Source: UBA1138 sp036338615
GTDB lineage: Bacteria; Gemmatimonadota; Gemmatimonadetes; Longimicrobiales; Gaopeijiaceae
Reading direction: 5' to 3'
DNA length: 16,402 bases
Assembly (NCBI GenBank): GCA_036338615.1
Contig: JAYZBT010000043.1
Coordinates: 1 to 16,402 of the forward strand
The notes under the pieces were generated by a model. That model ran no database searches. It saw only the letters and a list, made by a program, of their open reading frames with translations, and was not told where the DNA came from. This document shows positions 1 to 7,891 of this stretch, one piece after another. The position numbers and the translations under genes were made by a program. Position 1 is the stretch's first letter. Each line of letters starts with the position of its first letter.

Positions 1-182
1 ATCAGCCAGAGGAGTGGCTGAGTGGCGATGGTCTCGATGATGCCGTCCGCGTCGAACGCCATGCCTCGCGCGCCCGCGTCGAAAAGCACCGCTATAATCA
101 GGAAGGCGGCTCCGAGCGCCACACCGTACAAGGAATGGAGCACAACGGGGCGAACGCCCCTGGAGGAGGTCGTTTTCGGCAC
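1..182 (-). CDS. Membrane protein, N-terminal fragment (possibly sensor/signalling protein)
   Basis: An open frame reads leftward off the window edge from a GTG at 182; a second in-frame GTG lies at 215. The visible 60 codons give a short polar N-terminus and one clear membrane segment (LYGVALGAAFLIIAVLF), then a polar loop and the start of a second hydrophobic stretch (TQPLLWLI). A segment ending in QPLLWLI after the first helix resembles the membrane N-termini of some bacterial sensor kinases and cyclases, but that is from memory and weak. No catalytic domain is visible, so function cannot be assigned. Neither GTG has a strong Shine-Dalgarno sequence. The gene is divergent from the M28 peptidase gene. 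Coding is supported by the uninterrupted frame, GC-rich third positions and clear membrane pattern. Confidence 0.55.
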   Translation of the reverse strand, partial: MPKTTSSRGVRPVVLHSLYGVALGAAFLIIAVLFDAGARGMAFDADGIIETIATQPLLWL

Positions 183-326
183 GGAATGCGGACAGAGGCT
201 GACCGGAGGCTTCACCCGGGGTCGGACCCCACCATTCTCGACTGCCCGACGGGCTCAGTCCAACCTTATCGGACCGCGGCTAGCGCCGCGCCGTGCGGAG
301 CCCCAAGCTGCTTGCCCCTGAAACGG

Positions 327-1256
327 ATGCATGTGATAAAAACGAGCATGGCGGTCGCCTTGGCGTGCGCGGCGGTGCTTCCCGCCCATGCCACCGCGCA
401 GGGCGCCGAAGTCCCACCGTACCCGCAGTCGTTCGACCGTCTTCTACGCGATCTCTCCGTGCTCGCGCACGACTCCATGGAGGGCCGAGCTCCGGGCACA
501 CCCGGCAGCGCACGCGCGCGAGCCTTTCTGATCGAGTCGCTCGAGGCGGCAGGAGCGCGACCGTTCGGCGCTGGTTACGAGCATAGCTTCAACACGGGCA
601 CCACGGCGGCCGCGAACATCATCGCGGTCGTGCCCGGGCGTGATGCGCAAAGGCCCTACATCGTGCTCACCGCGCACTTCGATCACCTCGGCGTTCGCGG
701 CGGCGAGGTCTTCAACGGGGCCGACGACAACGCCTCAGGGGTCGCCGCAGCTCTCGCGATCACGCGGGAAGTCGCTTCCAACCCACTCGAGAGCCCGCTC
801 GTGATCGCGCTGGTCGACGCCGAGGAGAGCGGGCTACGGGGCGCACGCGCGTTCATCGCGGGACCGCCCATCCCGCTGGAGCAGATCACCTTGAACGTGA
901 ACCTCGACATGGTCTCCCGTACGGCCGGGCTGCTATGGGCGGTCGGCGCTCACCACATGAGTGCGTTGCGACCCGTCATTGCCCAGGCCACGGTGAACGC
1001 CCCTGTCACCGTCCGGCAGGGGCACGACGAGCCGGGGGCTGCCGGAGGCGCGGACTGGACCAATTCCTCAGACCACGCACCCTTCCACCAGGCCGGCATT
1101 CCTTTTGTGTACTTCGGGGTGGAGGACCACCCTGACTATCATCAAAGCACGGACGACTTCGAGAATGTGGACCCCGCCGAGTACCTCGCATCGGTCTGGA
1201 CGATTCTGACCGTGCTGCGTGCTCTGGACGAAGCCCTGCCATCACTGGAGAGATGA
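327..1256 (+). CDS. Secreted M28-family zinc aminopeptidase
   Basis: The protein (309 aa from ATG 327) starts with a signal peptide of about 25 residues (MHVIKTSMAVALACAAVLP, cleavage near ATAQ), so it acts outside the cytoplasm. The M28 co-catalytic zinc site is complete: H117 in TAHFDH, D133 in GADDNASG, the E166-E167 pair in DAEESGL (general base, then ligand), D194 in NLDM and H250 in SSDHAPF. The family removes N-terminal residues from peptides. The frame stays open upstream to an ATG at 135, but that extension is Arg/Pro-rich and would bury the signal peptide, so 327 is preferred; ATG 348 is also possible. The ribosome-binding site is weak. It leads a tight operon with a carrier and an MFS permease, which suggests extracellular peptide breakdown followed by transport. 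Substrate specificity is not readable. Confidence 0.93.
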   Translation: MHVIKTSMAVALACAAVLPAHATAQGAEVPPYPQSFDRLLRDLSVLAHDSMEGRAPGTPGSARARAFLIESLEAAGARPFGAGYEHSFNTGTTAAANIIAVVPGRDAQRPYIVLTAHFDHLGVRGGEVFNGADDNASGVAAALAITREVASNPLESPLVIALVDAEESGLRGARAFIAGPPIPLEQITLNVNLDMVSRTAGLLWAVGAHHMSALRPVIAQATVNAPVTVRQGHDEPGAAGGADWTNSSDHAPFHQAGIPFVYFGVEDHPDYHQSTDDFENVDPAEYLASVWTILTVLRALDEALPSLER

Positions 1257-1260
1257 TGCG

Positions 1261-2616
1261 ATGACCGACGCGAAGCGACGGTTCGGCGTACCCCACCCGC
1301 TCGTCCTGCTCACCGGATGCGTGATCTTGGCGGCTCTGGCGAGCTACGTCGTGCCCGCAGGGCAGTTCGACCGAGAGCTGGACGAGGCAACCGGCCGCTC
1401 GGTCGTGGTCGCGGGCACCTATCACTCCGTGGAGCGCTCGCCGGTCAACCTCTTCGATGCAATGGTCGCGCTGCCCCGTGGCATGGCCGAAGCGGCCGAC
1501 GTGATCTTCCTGGTCTTCCTGATCGGCGGCGCGTTTACCGTGGTCGACGAAACCGGCGCTTTGAAAAGAGGCGTCACGTCGCTGGTGCGTTCGCTGAAGG
1601 GCCGCGACCTGCTGGTGGTTCCGATCGTGTCGCTGTTCTTCGCGACTGGGGGGGTGGTGGAAAACATGCAGGAGGAGATCATACCGCTGATCCCCGTGCT
1701 GTTGATCCTGACCCGCAGAATCGGCTTCACTCCGCTCGTGGCGGTATCGATGAGCGCCGGTGCAGCGTTCGTGGGATCCGCCTTCAGCCCGATCAACCCT
1801 TTTCAGGTCCAGATCGCGCAGAATCTGGCGGAGCTCCCGCTCGGTTCGGGGGGCCTCTTCCGCACGATCTTTCTCGTGCTTGCCCTGGCACTCTGGATCG
1901 GGATGACCATGCGGTACGCAGCCCTACAGCGGACAGAGTCCGAGCATGTGGAGGACTCCGACGACGCAGGCATCGACGGCAAGGACTGGGTGATCTTCGG
2001 GCTAGTGGGCGCAACCTTCGTCATCCTCGTGGTGGGCATTGGGTCGTGGGGTTGGGACTTCGACCACATGTCGGCCGCCTTCTTCATCATGGGCCTGATG
2101 ATCGGTTTGCTGGCGGGCATGGGATTGTCCGGAACGGCCGAAGCCTATGTGCGCGGCTTTCGAGGCATGGCCTACGCCGCACTACTGATCGGATTCGCGC
2201 GCGCGATCTTCGTCGTGCTGGATGACGGGCGCATCGTCGACACCATGGTTCACGCGATGTTCACACCGCTCGAGGGGCTGCCGCTGATCGCATCCAGCCT
2301 CGGAATGGTCGTCGCCCAGACCGCGATTCACGTGCCGGTCCCGAGCGTGAGCGGCCAGGCCGTGCTCACGATGCCCGTGCTGGTCCCGCTCTCGGACCTG
2401 CTCGGTATGTCGCGACAGGTGGTTGTGCTCGCGTATCAGTACGGTGCCGGGCTTTGCGACCTGATCACCCCGACCAACGGCGCGCTGCTCGCGATCCTCG
2501 CCGCGGCGGGCGTCCGCTACGAGGATTGGATCAAATTCACGGTCCCTCTCTACCTCGCCCTCGTGGCGTTAGGGGCTGTATCGATCGCCATCGCTATCGC
2601 CATCGGACTAGCATGA
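1261..2616 (+). CDS. YfcC/DcuC-family membrane carrier
   Basis: This is a 451-residue polytopic membrane protein. It carries hallmarks of the YfcC branch of the DcuC superfamily: an N-terminal helix followed by VVPAGQFDRE, a central FVGSAFSPINPFQVQIAQ segment and a C-terminal DLITPTNGALLAILAAAGV segment, which match the paired hairpin regions of the family. Members carry C4-dicarboxylates, short-chain fatty acids or amino acids across the inner membrane; the substrate here is unknown. ATG 1261 is chosen because GGAGAG at 1248-1253 sits 7 nt upstream. An in-frame upstream start at 1219 lies inside the peptidase gene and has no such site. It begins 4 nt after the peptidase stop and ends 4 nt before the MFS gene, so co-transcription is likely. 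Import of amino acids or peptides released by the peptidase is inference. Confidence 0.88.
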   Translation: MTDAKRRFGVPHPLVLLTGCVILAALASYVVPAGQFDRELDEATGRSVVVAGTYHSVERSPVNLFDAMVALPRGMAEAADVIFLVFLIGGAFTVVDETGALKRGVTSLVRSLKGRDLLVVPIVSLFFATGGVVENMQEEIIPLIPVLLILTRRIGFTPLVAVSMSAGAAFVGSAFSPINPFQVQIAQNLAELPLGSGGLFRTIFLVLALALWIGMTMRYAALQRTESEHVEDSDDAGIDGKDWVIFGLVGATFVILVVGIGSWGWDFDHMSAAFFIMGLMIGLLAGMGLSGTAEAYVRGFRGMAYAALLIGFARAIFVVLDDGRIVDTMVHAMFTPLEGLPLIASSLGMVVAQTAIHVPVPSVSGQAVLTMPVLVPLSDLLGMSRQVVVLAYQYGAGLCDLITPTNGALLAILAAAGVRYEDWIKFTVPLYLALVALGAVSIAIAIAIGLA

Positions 2617-2620
2617 GCGC

Positions 2621-3859
2621 GTGAGCGCGACAAAGGAGAAACTGCACAAGAACGTCTGGGTCGCGACCGGGACGAGCTTCCTCACGGACGTCTCGAGCGA
2701 AATGGTGGTCACCGTCCTGCCCTTGTTCCTCGCGAACGTGCTCGGGGTTCGCATTTGGACGGTCGGGCTCATCTACGGCCTCACCGACACGGCCGCCAGC
2801 GTCCTCAAGCTGTACTCGGGTTGGCTGTCGGACCGCTTACGCGCCCGCAAATGGCTGGCGGTCGCCGGGTACGCGACGTCGTCGCTCTCCAAGCCCTTCC
2901 TCCTCGTGGCTTCGACCTGGGGCGCGGTCGCCGCCATCCGTTTCGTCGACCGAGTCGGCAAGGGAATCCGCACCGCGCCGCGCGACGCGTTGATCGCAGA
3001 CTCCACGCCGCCTGGGCGTAGGGGACTGGCATTCGGTCTCCACCGCGCTGGCGACACCGTAGGAGCGGTTGTCGGCCTGCTCATCGCGATCTGGCTGGTC
3101 GCGAGCGCGCAGGGTGCGGGGGCCCTCCTGACCGAAGGCACATTCAGGACGCTCGTGTTGTGGAGCTTGGTCCCCGCCTTCGTGGCGGTTGTCTTTCTGG
3201 CGATCGGTGCGCGTGACGTCGCGCCGCGGGAAGGCGTGCCGGCCGGGCCCCGGATCCGGGTACGTTCGCTGGGGCGGGGCTTCGCCGCGTTTACCGCCTG
3301 CTCCGTCCTCTTCGAGCTCGGCAACTCCGCCGATGCATTCTTGGTGCTGCGAGCTCAGGAGCGTGGACTCTCAGTGCTCGGCGTGCTCTGGATCCTGGTG
3401 GCGTTCAACGTCGTCTATACAGCTGTCTCCACCCCGGCGGGCACGCTCGCGGACCGAGTTCCGCGAAAGTGGGTGCTGTTCGGAGGGTGGGTCGTGTACT
3501 CGCTCGTGTACCTCGGCTTCGCCGGTGCACGTACGCCGACCCACGTCACCGTGCTGTACTGCGTCTATGGAGCGTACCACGGACTCGTAGCGGGGGCAGC
3601 CAAAGCGCTGATCGCCGACCTCGTGCCCCCGGAGCTCCGCGGCACAGCCTACGGCAGCTACGCCGCGGTGGTCGGGCTGATCAGCCTTCCAGCCTCGATG
3701 CTGGCCGGCCTACTCTGGCAGGGCGTCGGGTCATGGCAAGGCTTCGGAGCCGCGGCCCCGTTCGCATTCGGTGCGGGCACCGGAGTGCTGGCCGCGGCTC
3801 TGCTGCTTTGGACCGTCCCTTCCCCCCGGGGTCGATCGTCGGCGCGGCTGGGATCGTAG
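2621..3859 (+). CDS. MFS transporter
   Basis: A 412-residue protein with about 12 predicted membrane helices. The cytoplasmic loop between helices 2 and 3 has the MFS motif A pattern (SGWLSDRLRARKW, about residues 66-78), and a second signature, DRVGKGIRTAPRDALIA, lies at about residues 110-125. A related loop, GTLADRVPRKW, marks the start of the second half, as expected from the internal duplication. The family contains efflux and uptake permeases; no substrate can be named. The start is a GTG 4 nt after the carrier stop with a poor Shine-Dalgarno, which suggests translational coupling. The last ~60 codons are overlapped on the opposite strand by the minus-strand gene ending at 3681. Confidence 0.9.
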   Translation: MSATKEKLHKNVWVATGTSFLTDVSSEMVVTVLPLFLANVLGVRIWTVGLIYGLTDTAASVLKLYSGWLSDRLRARKWLAVAGYATSSLSKPFLLVASTWGAVAAIRFVDRVGKGIRTAPRDALIADSTPPGRRGLAFGLHRAGDTVGAVVGLLIAIWLVASAQGAGALLTEGTFRTLVLWSLVPAFVAVVFLAIGARDVAPREGVPAGPRIRVRSLGRGFAAFTACSVLFELGNSADAFLVLRAQERGLSVLGVLWILVAFNVVYTAVSTPAGTLADRVPRKWVLFGGWVVYSLVYLGFAGARTPTHVTVLYCVYGAYHGLVAGAAKALIADLVPPELRGTAYGSYAAVVGLISLPASMLAGLLWQGVGSWQGFGAAAPFAFGAGTGVLAAALLLWTVPSPRGRSSARLGS

Positions 3860-4394
3860 CGGGCACGATCACGTCGAGCCCTCCCGTTAGACTCGATCCT
3901 GCAGGGGCCTGGTCGGCCGCGGCCGCAGCCCTTTTCGCCGCCGTCTTTTGCAAGAAGGCGACCGCATGAGGAGGTAGCTTCAAGCCCTCCTTGGGCTTGC
4001 TGGGTCTCTTCGGCCGGCGGACCGTGGCGACCTCGACTTCGGTTCGTGTCGCCTCCGGGGCGGCATCCGGACCCTCCCACACAGTCGGAGTCACGCCCCC
4101 CTCCGGTCGCGGGCGAAGCTGCCCTCCCCGCAGGCCGTACATGGCCAGTGCAGCCGCACCGAGTCCGGCGATCCAAGTCAGGACCGTGACGATCGAATCG
4201 GTACGGGAATTCGCTGCATCCGGGACCGTGAGCTCCTCCTGCATCGCTTGCTCGAACAAGTCCGTGGCAACGCCCCCGGGCAGTTCCTGGGCCGAACTCC
4301 AGTTGGAGAGCACCGCCCCAGATGCCATGACGGCTGCGCCCAGCAGCGTAGTTCGTAGGCGCGCGCGGGCACGCGAAGAGCGATTCTCGACCAT
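3681..4394 (-). CDS. Hypothetical small membrane protein with proline/lysine-rich tail
   Basis: I do not recognise this family. From ATG 4394 the product is 237 aa. A basic N-terminus (NRSSRARARLR) leads into a hydrophobic segment (LLGAAVMASGAVLS) ending near SSAQ, which could be a signal peptide. An acidic stretch (LFEQAMQEEL) follows, then a clear membrane helix (IVTVLTWIAGLGAAALAMYGL) and a long Pro/Lys/Ala-rich region including RRPKRPSKPKEG. Third codon positions are GC-rich from 4394 to about 3860, supporting real coding. Beyond that the frame is antisense to the MFS gene and loses coding character, yet no stop occurs until 3681. The gene therefore either truly overlaps its convergent neighbour by 179 nt, or has lost an earlier stop. 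It is divergent from the Nudix gene, 74 nt apart, and no clear ribosome-binding site was found. Confidence 0.55.
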   Translation of the reverse strand: MVENRSSRARARLRTTLLGAAVMASGAVLSNWSSAQELPGGVATDLFEQAMQEELTVPDAANSRTDSIVTVLTWIAGLGAAALAMYGLRGGQLRPRPEGGVTPTVWEGPDAAPEATRTEVEVATVRRPKRPSKPKEGLKLPPHAVAFLQKTAAKRAAAAADQAPAGSSLTGGLDVIVPATIPAAPTIDPGGKGRSKAAEPRPALRCPHRMRTGPRLRSLAMTRRPARVGRPASRLEG

Positions 4395-4468
4395 AGCATC
4401 TAGCTTCGACGCGTACCGCGACCGCTTGAGCCCCCGAGCCCCTCTCCATTGAGCCTTCCCACAGCCTC

Positions 4469-4888
4469 GTGACCATGAAGCAGCCACCGATTCCCGTCGT
4501 CGCAGCCGTAGTACGGCGCGGCGGCCGCTTTCTCGTCGGGCGCCGGCCCGCGCACAAGCGGCACGGCGGCCTCTGGGAATTCCCTGGGGGCAAGGTCGGC
4601 GAAGGGGAGTCCCTGCTGGAGGCCGCCAGGCGGGAGCTCGCGGAAGAGTTGTCACTCCGCACGAATGCCATCGGCCGTACACTCTTTACGACCGGCGACG
4701 GCGATGCACCCTTCGTGATCCACTTCATCGAAGTGGAGATCGAGGGCGAGCCGGACCCGCATGAACACACGGAACTCGGGTGGTTCACTCGCGCGGAACT
4801 CGAAGAGGTCGCGCTGGCGCCGGCGGATGCCGCGTTCGTGGAAGAGCTCGGGAGGCGGGCGACTGCCGGCCACGATTCCCGAAGATAA
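4469..4888 (+). CDS. MutT-type Nudix hydrolase (8-oxo-dGTP diphosphatase-like)
   Basis: A 139-residue single-domain Nudix protein. The Nudix box runs from G41 to L63 (GGKVGEGESLLEAARRELAEEL) with E47, R55, E56, E59 and E60 in place for Mg-dependent pyrophosphohydrolysis. The usual glycine after the final glutamates is Ser62. The preceding KRHGGLWEFPGGK is typical of MutT enzymes, which cleanse oxidised dGTP from the nucleotide pool, so a sanitising role is likely, though other nucleoside diphosphate derivatives cannot be excluded. The start is GTG 4469, or ATG 4475 two codons later; no strong Shine-Dalgarno is seen. It is a lone plus-strand gene between two minus-strand genes and converges on the RNA methyltransferase gene with a 65-nt gap holding a strong hairpin. 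Confidence 0.9.
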   Translation: MTMKQPPIPVVAAVVRRGGRFLVGRRPAHKRHGGLWEFPGGKVGEGESLLEAARRELAEELSLRTNAIGRTLFTTGDGDAPFVIHFIEVEIEGEPDPHEHTELGWFTRAELEEVALAPADAAFVEELGRRATAGHDSRR

Positions 4889-4912
4889 GCGCACGGAGTG
4901 CTGGTGGATGAT

Positions 4913-4942
4913 TCTCCCCGATGGCGCGCCGATCCGGGGAGA
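4913..4942. terminator. Inverted repeat between convergent genes, possible bidirectional terminator
   Basis: TCTCCCCG at 4913-4920 is the exact reverse complement of CGGGGAGA at 4935-4942. The 14-nt loop contains the self-complementary GGCGCGCC. It lies in the 65-nt gap between the Nudix stop (4888) and the methyltransferase stop (4954), where a bidirectional terminator is expected. There is no T-tract on either side, so intrinsic termination of the classical kind is unproven. Confidence 0.4.
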
Positions 4943-4953
4943 CCGGGGCGGGG

Positions 4954-6555
4954 TCACGTCTGCAACGCACGGCGCAAATCCGCCGACCGCGCCTTCGGGA
5001 TCTCGCTCTTCAATCCGTCGACGGTCGCGGCCCCGCGACCCACAACGTCCCCGCCGTAGCGTAGTGCAACCGGACCGCGCAGGTCGTCCTCGAGGGCGAT
5101 CGCCTCTCGGCTCGCCAGCCGGAGCATCCCTTCCCGGTCGATATCGAACACTCGGTCCCCGATCGACGCACCGAGCCACCTCAGGAGATCGTTGGTCGGC
5201 CGAGGCCGGTCCCTCGAGTCGAAGTCGATCGCTCGAAACCCGACCGAGATCGGCCTCCAATCGCCGCGCAAGGCGCCAGCACGCCCAGGGCCTGCCAGCC
5301 AAGCCTCCAGCGGCCACTCGGCCAGCGAATGAAGCCACAGGCGTCCACCGCGCTCGATCCAGTCGACGTCGGCGAGCGCGGCTGGATCCACTGCGAACCG
5401 GTGATCGAGGTCGTCGAGCGCCACCGCTGGGAGCCGGTGAGGCGAGCCTCCGGTCGTCTCGTCGCCCGGATCAGGCAAGGCTTCCGCGCTCGCTGATTCC
5501 GGGAACACTCCGGGCACGGGCGTCCAGCCCCCGTCGGCCGATCCGTGCGCGCGCTCCGCGCCATCGTCCAGGCGGCGGAGTTTCGCCAAGAAGAGCCCAC
5601 CCGAGTCGAAGTGATGAGGATAGATCCGGGCCGCGCCCTCCAAACGTGTGTCGTACGTCACACCATCGAACGAAGTGACTCCCGACGCGTGCGCCACCTC
5701 GAGGGTGACGGGCTCGAGGTCCACGGGTTGGCTCTTCAGAATGTCGTCGACGACCGCCTCATTCTCCTCCGGCGCGAAGGTGCAGGTCGCATACACAATC
5801 GTGCCGCCCGGACGAGTCAGACGGATCGCCTTCTCCAGGAGAGCGCGCTGCACCGAGCCGACGTACCTGCCGAAAGAGGCCGACTGCCGAGGCGGCTTGC
5901 CGCCGCGTCTGCGCAGCGTGCCCTCCCCCGAGCAGGGGGCGTCCACGAGCACGCGGTCGAACAGAGAGCCCTCAGGGAAGTCCCGGCCGTCGCCCGCGAC
6001 GACGAACACGTTGGGATGACCCAGCCGATATACGTTACCCAGCAGCCCGCGGATCCGACTCTCGCTGATCTCCGACGCAACCAGACACCCACGGTCTTGC
6101 ATCAAGTCGGCGGCATGCGTCGTTTTTCCGCCCGGAGCCGCGCAGAGGTCGAGCACCCGCTCACCCGGCTGGGGATTCAACAGGGGCGCCGCAACCCCGG
6201 TCGAAGCCTGTTGCACGTAGAAGAGCCCGAGCCAATGCTCCAGCGTGAGGGCAACGGAGCCCGGCCCGGATTCGACCTCGAAAAAGTTCGGCAACCCCTG
6301 CTTCGGTCGAAGCGCAAACCCGCGAGCCGCGAGGCGTTCGAGCAAAGCGTCGTTGCTGATCCGCCCAGTACGAACACGCAGCACGGTTGGCTCCGGGCGC
6401 CGCGCGCTGGCCTCGAACGCGGCCCAGTCGGGGATGATCCCTCTGTACCGCTCGAGGTCTACGAGCTCGGCCCGCTCCGGGCGTACACGGCCGCGACGGC
6501 CACGTTTAGAACGCGAGACCGCCCTCGTCCCCTTCGTCTTCCTCTTCTTCGTCAC
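4954..6555 (-). CDS. RsmF/NOL1-NOP2-family RNA m5C methyltransferase
   Basis: The family methylates a cytosine C5 in rRNA or tRNA using SAM. In this 533-residue product the SAM-binding motif I is RVLDLCAAPGGKTTH (about residues 133-147). Motif IV is VDAPCSGEGTLRR with Cys208. Motif VI is YATCTFAPEENEAVV with Cys258, the expected nucleophile. An N-terminal substrate domain (residues 35-125) precedes the Rossmann core. A C-terminal region of about 200 residues has the length expected for the extra RNA-binding module of RsmF-like enzymes, so rRNA is the favoured target. The extreme N-terminus is strongly basic (KKRKTK, SRSKRGRRGR). GTG 6555 is the only credible start, since the conserved YRGIIPDW begins by residue 37. 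It lies inside the 3' end of the Cpn10-like gene in another frame, without its own Shine-Dalgarno, suggesting coupled translation. Confidence 0.88.
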   Translation of the reverse strand: MTKKRKTKGTRAVSRSKRGRRGRVRPERAELVDLERYRGIIPDWAAFEASARRPEPTVLRVRTGRISNDALLERLAARGFALRPKQGLPNFFEVESGPGSVALTLEHWLGLFYVQQASTGVAAPLLNPQPGERVLDLCAAPGGKTTHAADLMQDRGCLVASEISESRIRGLLGNVYRLGHPNVFVVAGDGRDFPEGSLFDRVLVDAPCSGEGTLRRRGGKPPRQSASFGRYVGSVQRALLEKAIRLTRPGGTIVYATCTFAPEENEAVVDDILKSQPVDLEPVTLEVAHASGVTSFDGVTYDTRLEGAARIYPHHFDSGGLFLAKLRRLDDGAERAHGSADGGWTPVPGVFPESASAEALPDPGDETTGGSPHRLPAVALDDLDHRFAVDPAALADVDWIERGGRLWLHSLAEWPLEAWLAGPGRAGALRGDWRPISVGFRAIDFDSRDRPRPTNDLLRWLGASIGDRVFDIDREGMLRLASREAIALEDDLRGPVALRYGGDVVGRGAATVDGLKSEIPKARSADLRRALQT

Positions 6556-6910
6556 GGACGAGCGTCAGGATCGCGGCCTGCGGCACGACCAGATATCGGT
6601 CGCCCTCGAACGTGATTTCCACCGCCGCGCGCCTGAAGAAGATGGCGAAGTCCCCGATCCGAGCTTGCACCGGCATGTAGCGCGGCTCGGGCGCCCCGAT
6701 CTTCCAGGGCTCGTCGTCGAGCTCGGTCGGGGCAGAAACCGCGTTGCCCGGGCCCGTGGCCAGCACCGTCCCACCCTGGACGGGTTGGCTGTCCACCGCG
6801 GTGGCCGGGAGGTAGAGACCGACGTTGGTGCGGTCCTCGCCCTCTTCCGGCTGAATGAGAATCCGATCGCCAACGACGATCAGCTTCTTCTTGTTCTTGC
6901 GTTCCGTCAT
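6506..6910 (-). CDS. GroES/Cpn10-like co-chaperonin family protein
   Basis: A 134-residue Cpn10-fold protein. GDRILIQP (14-21) corresponds to the conserved first strand of GroES. NVGLYLPATAVDS (29-41) matches the mobile loop, with LYL at the place of the hydrophobic tripeptide that binds GroEL. GGTVLATGPG (46-55) is the family turn. GroES is normally about 95 aa; here an insertion (56-82, including DDEPWKIGAPEPRYMP) and an acidic tail DEEEEDEGDEGG add about 40. No groEL is adjacent, so this is likely an accessory Cpn10 homologue rather than the main GroES; whether it caps a chaperonin is unknown. ATG 6910 is 60 nt downstream of the kinase stop, with no convincing Shine-Dalgarno. The last 50 nt overlap the methyltransferase start. 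Confidence 0.8.
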   Translation of the reverse strand: MTERKNKKKLIVVGDRILIQPEEGEDRTNVGLYLPATAVDSQPVQGGTVLATGPGNAVSAPTELDDEPWKIGAPEPRYMPVQARIGDFAIFFRRAAVEITFEGDRYLVVPQAAILTLVRDEEEEDEGDEGGLAF

Positions 6911-6970
6911 TTTGAACTCGTTTAGGTAATCGACTTGCGCGCTGAAAGGTCGGGACGCCGGGGCGCGGCC

Positions 6971-7891
6971 TCAAGGGGAGCGACGGTGCCTCCGCATCTT
7001 GATGCGAGCTTCCCTGCCACGAGACGCGACGCCCTCCGGCGTGGCCGTCAACAGCCGATCAACCGAAAACGTTTCGACGGCGAGCGAGCCCAGCGCCACG
7101 GCGTTCTTCAGCGCCTCGTCCATGGCGGTCGGCGAAGGCCAGTCGCGGGCGAGCGTCGCCACGAGCCCACCAGCGAATGCATCGCCGGCCCCGGTCGGGT
7201 CCGTCACCTGCTGAGGTCGCGGCGCCGACACGGCGATCACGCGGTCGTGACCGAACGCGGTGGCGCCCTGGTCCCCACGCTTCACGATCACCCACGAGCA
7301 ACCTCCTTCCAGGATCGGCCGAATCGCGGAGGCCTGGTCGCCCCCACCCAGGAGCCGCACCTCTTCTTCGTTCAACAGCACGACGTCCGCGCTTCGTGCC
7401 AACAACTCGAAGTCGTCGCGCTGGTCCTGGATCCAATGAGTCATCGTGTCGAGAACGACGAGTGTGGGCGCCCCGGCGCTCGCGAGCACAGCCGCCTGGA
7501 CCTCGGGGCTCGTACTCCCCAGGAAGACAGCGCTCGCACCCCTGCGGGCCTCCGGCACTTGCGGACTCTCGGCGAGTGCCGTCTCTCGATTGGTGTGCAA
7601 CGTCTCGCGGCTCCCGTCGCGGGCATAGCGGGCGTGCCAGCGGAACGTCTCGCCGGGGCGCCGCGACAAGCCTGCGACGTCGATGCCGGCTTCGCTCAAG
7701 CGCGAGACGAACGATTCGGGGAAGTCATCCCCAACGACGCCGACGATCGCGATGTCGGCCAAGATTCGCGCGGCGGCGGCGAAGTACGGAGCGGACCCTC
7801 CGAGAACGTCGTGGGCCTGCGCGCCCCGGTACTCGACGGTGTCGAGCGAGACCGTGCCCACGCAGAGCACCTCAGGCCGCTTCCGGATCAA
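6971..7891 (-). CDS. PfkB-family (ribokinase-like) kinase, putative nucleoside or sugar kinase
   Basis: A 306-residue ribokinase-fold kinase. GGSAPYFAAA (31-40) matches the substrate-side PfkB signature. LNEEEV (173-178) is the NxxE-type Mg-binding motif. DPTGAGDAFAGGL (231-243) is the C-terminal PfkB signature carrying the catalytic base D237 and the anion hole. The GTVSLDTVEYRG start and DTMTHWI segment place it in a subgroup usually annotated only as sugar kinase, so the substrate is open. Its gene starts within the end of a CNT nucleoside transporter gene: the TTG start at 7891 shares bases with the transporter TGA (TTGA). Nucleoside phosphorylation after uptake is therefore the best inference. 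TTG is a weak start with only a GGGA-like site upstream, again fitting coupled translation. Confidence 0.88.
   Translation of the reverse strand: MIRKRPEVLCVGTVSLDTVEYRGAQAHDVLGGSAPYFAAAARILADIAIVGVVGDDFPESFVSRLSEAGIDVAGLSRRPGETFRWHARYARDGSRETLHTNRETALAESPQVPEARRGASAVFLGSTSPEVQAAVLASAGAPTLVVLDTMTHWIQDQRDDFELLARSADVVLLNEEEVRLLGGGDQASAIRPILEGGCSWVIVKRGDQGATAFGHDRVIAVSAPRPQQVTDPTGAGDAFAGGLVATLARDWPSPTAMDEALKNAVALGSLAVETFSVDRLLTATPEGVASRGREARIKMRRHRRSP

Noticed and set aside
22..321. 99-codon plus-strand ORF upstream of the peptidase
   Set aside because: The first part is antisense to the more convincing minus-strand membrane protein start, and the rest is Arg/Thr/Pro-rich filler.
135..326. N-terminal extension of the M28 peptidase from ATG 135
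   Set aside because: It would place 64 non-conserved residues before an obvious signal peptide and overlap the divergent gene.
3658..4788. 376-codon minus-strand ORF overlapping MFS, hypothetical and Nudix genes
   Set aside because: It is out of frame with the better coding frame on the same strand (start 4394) and its translation lacks membrane or domain pattern.
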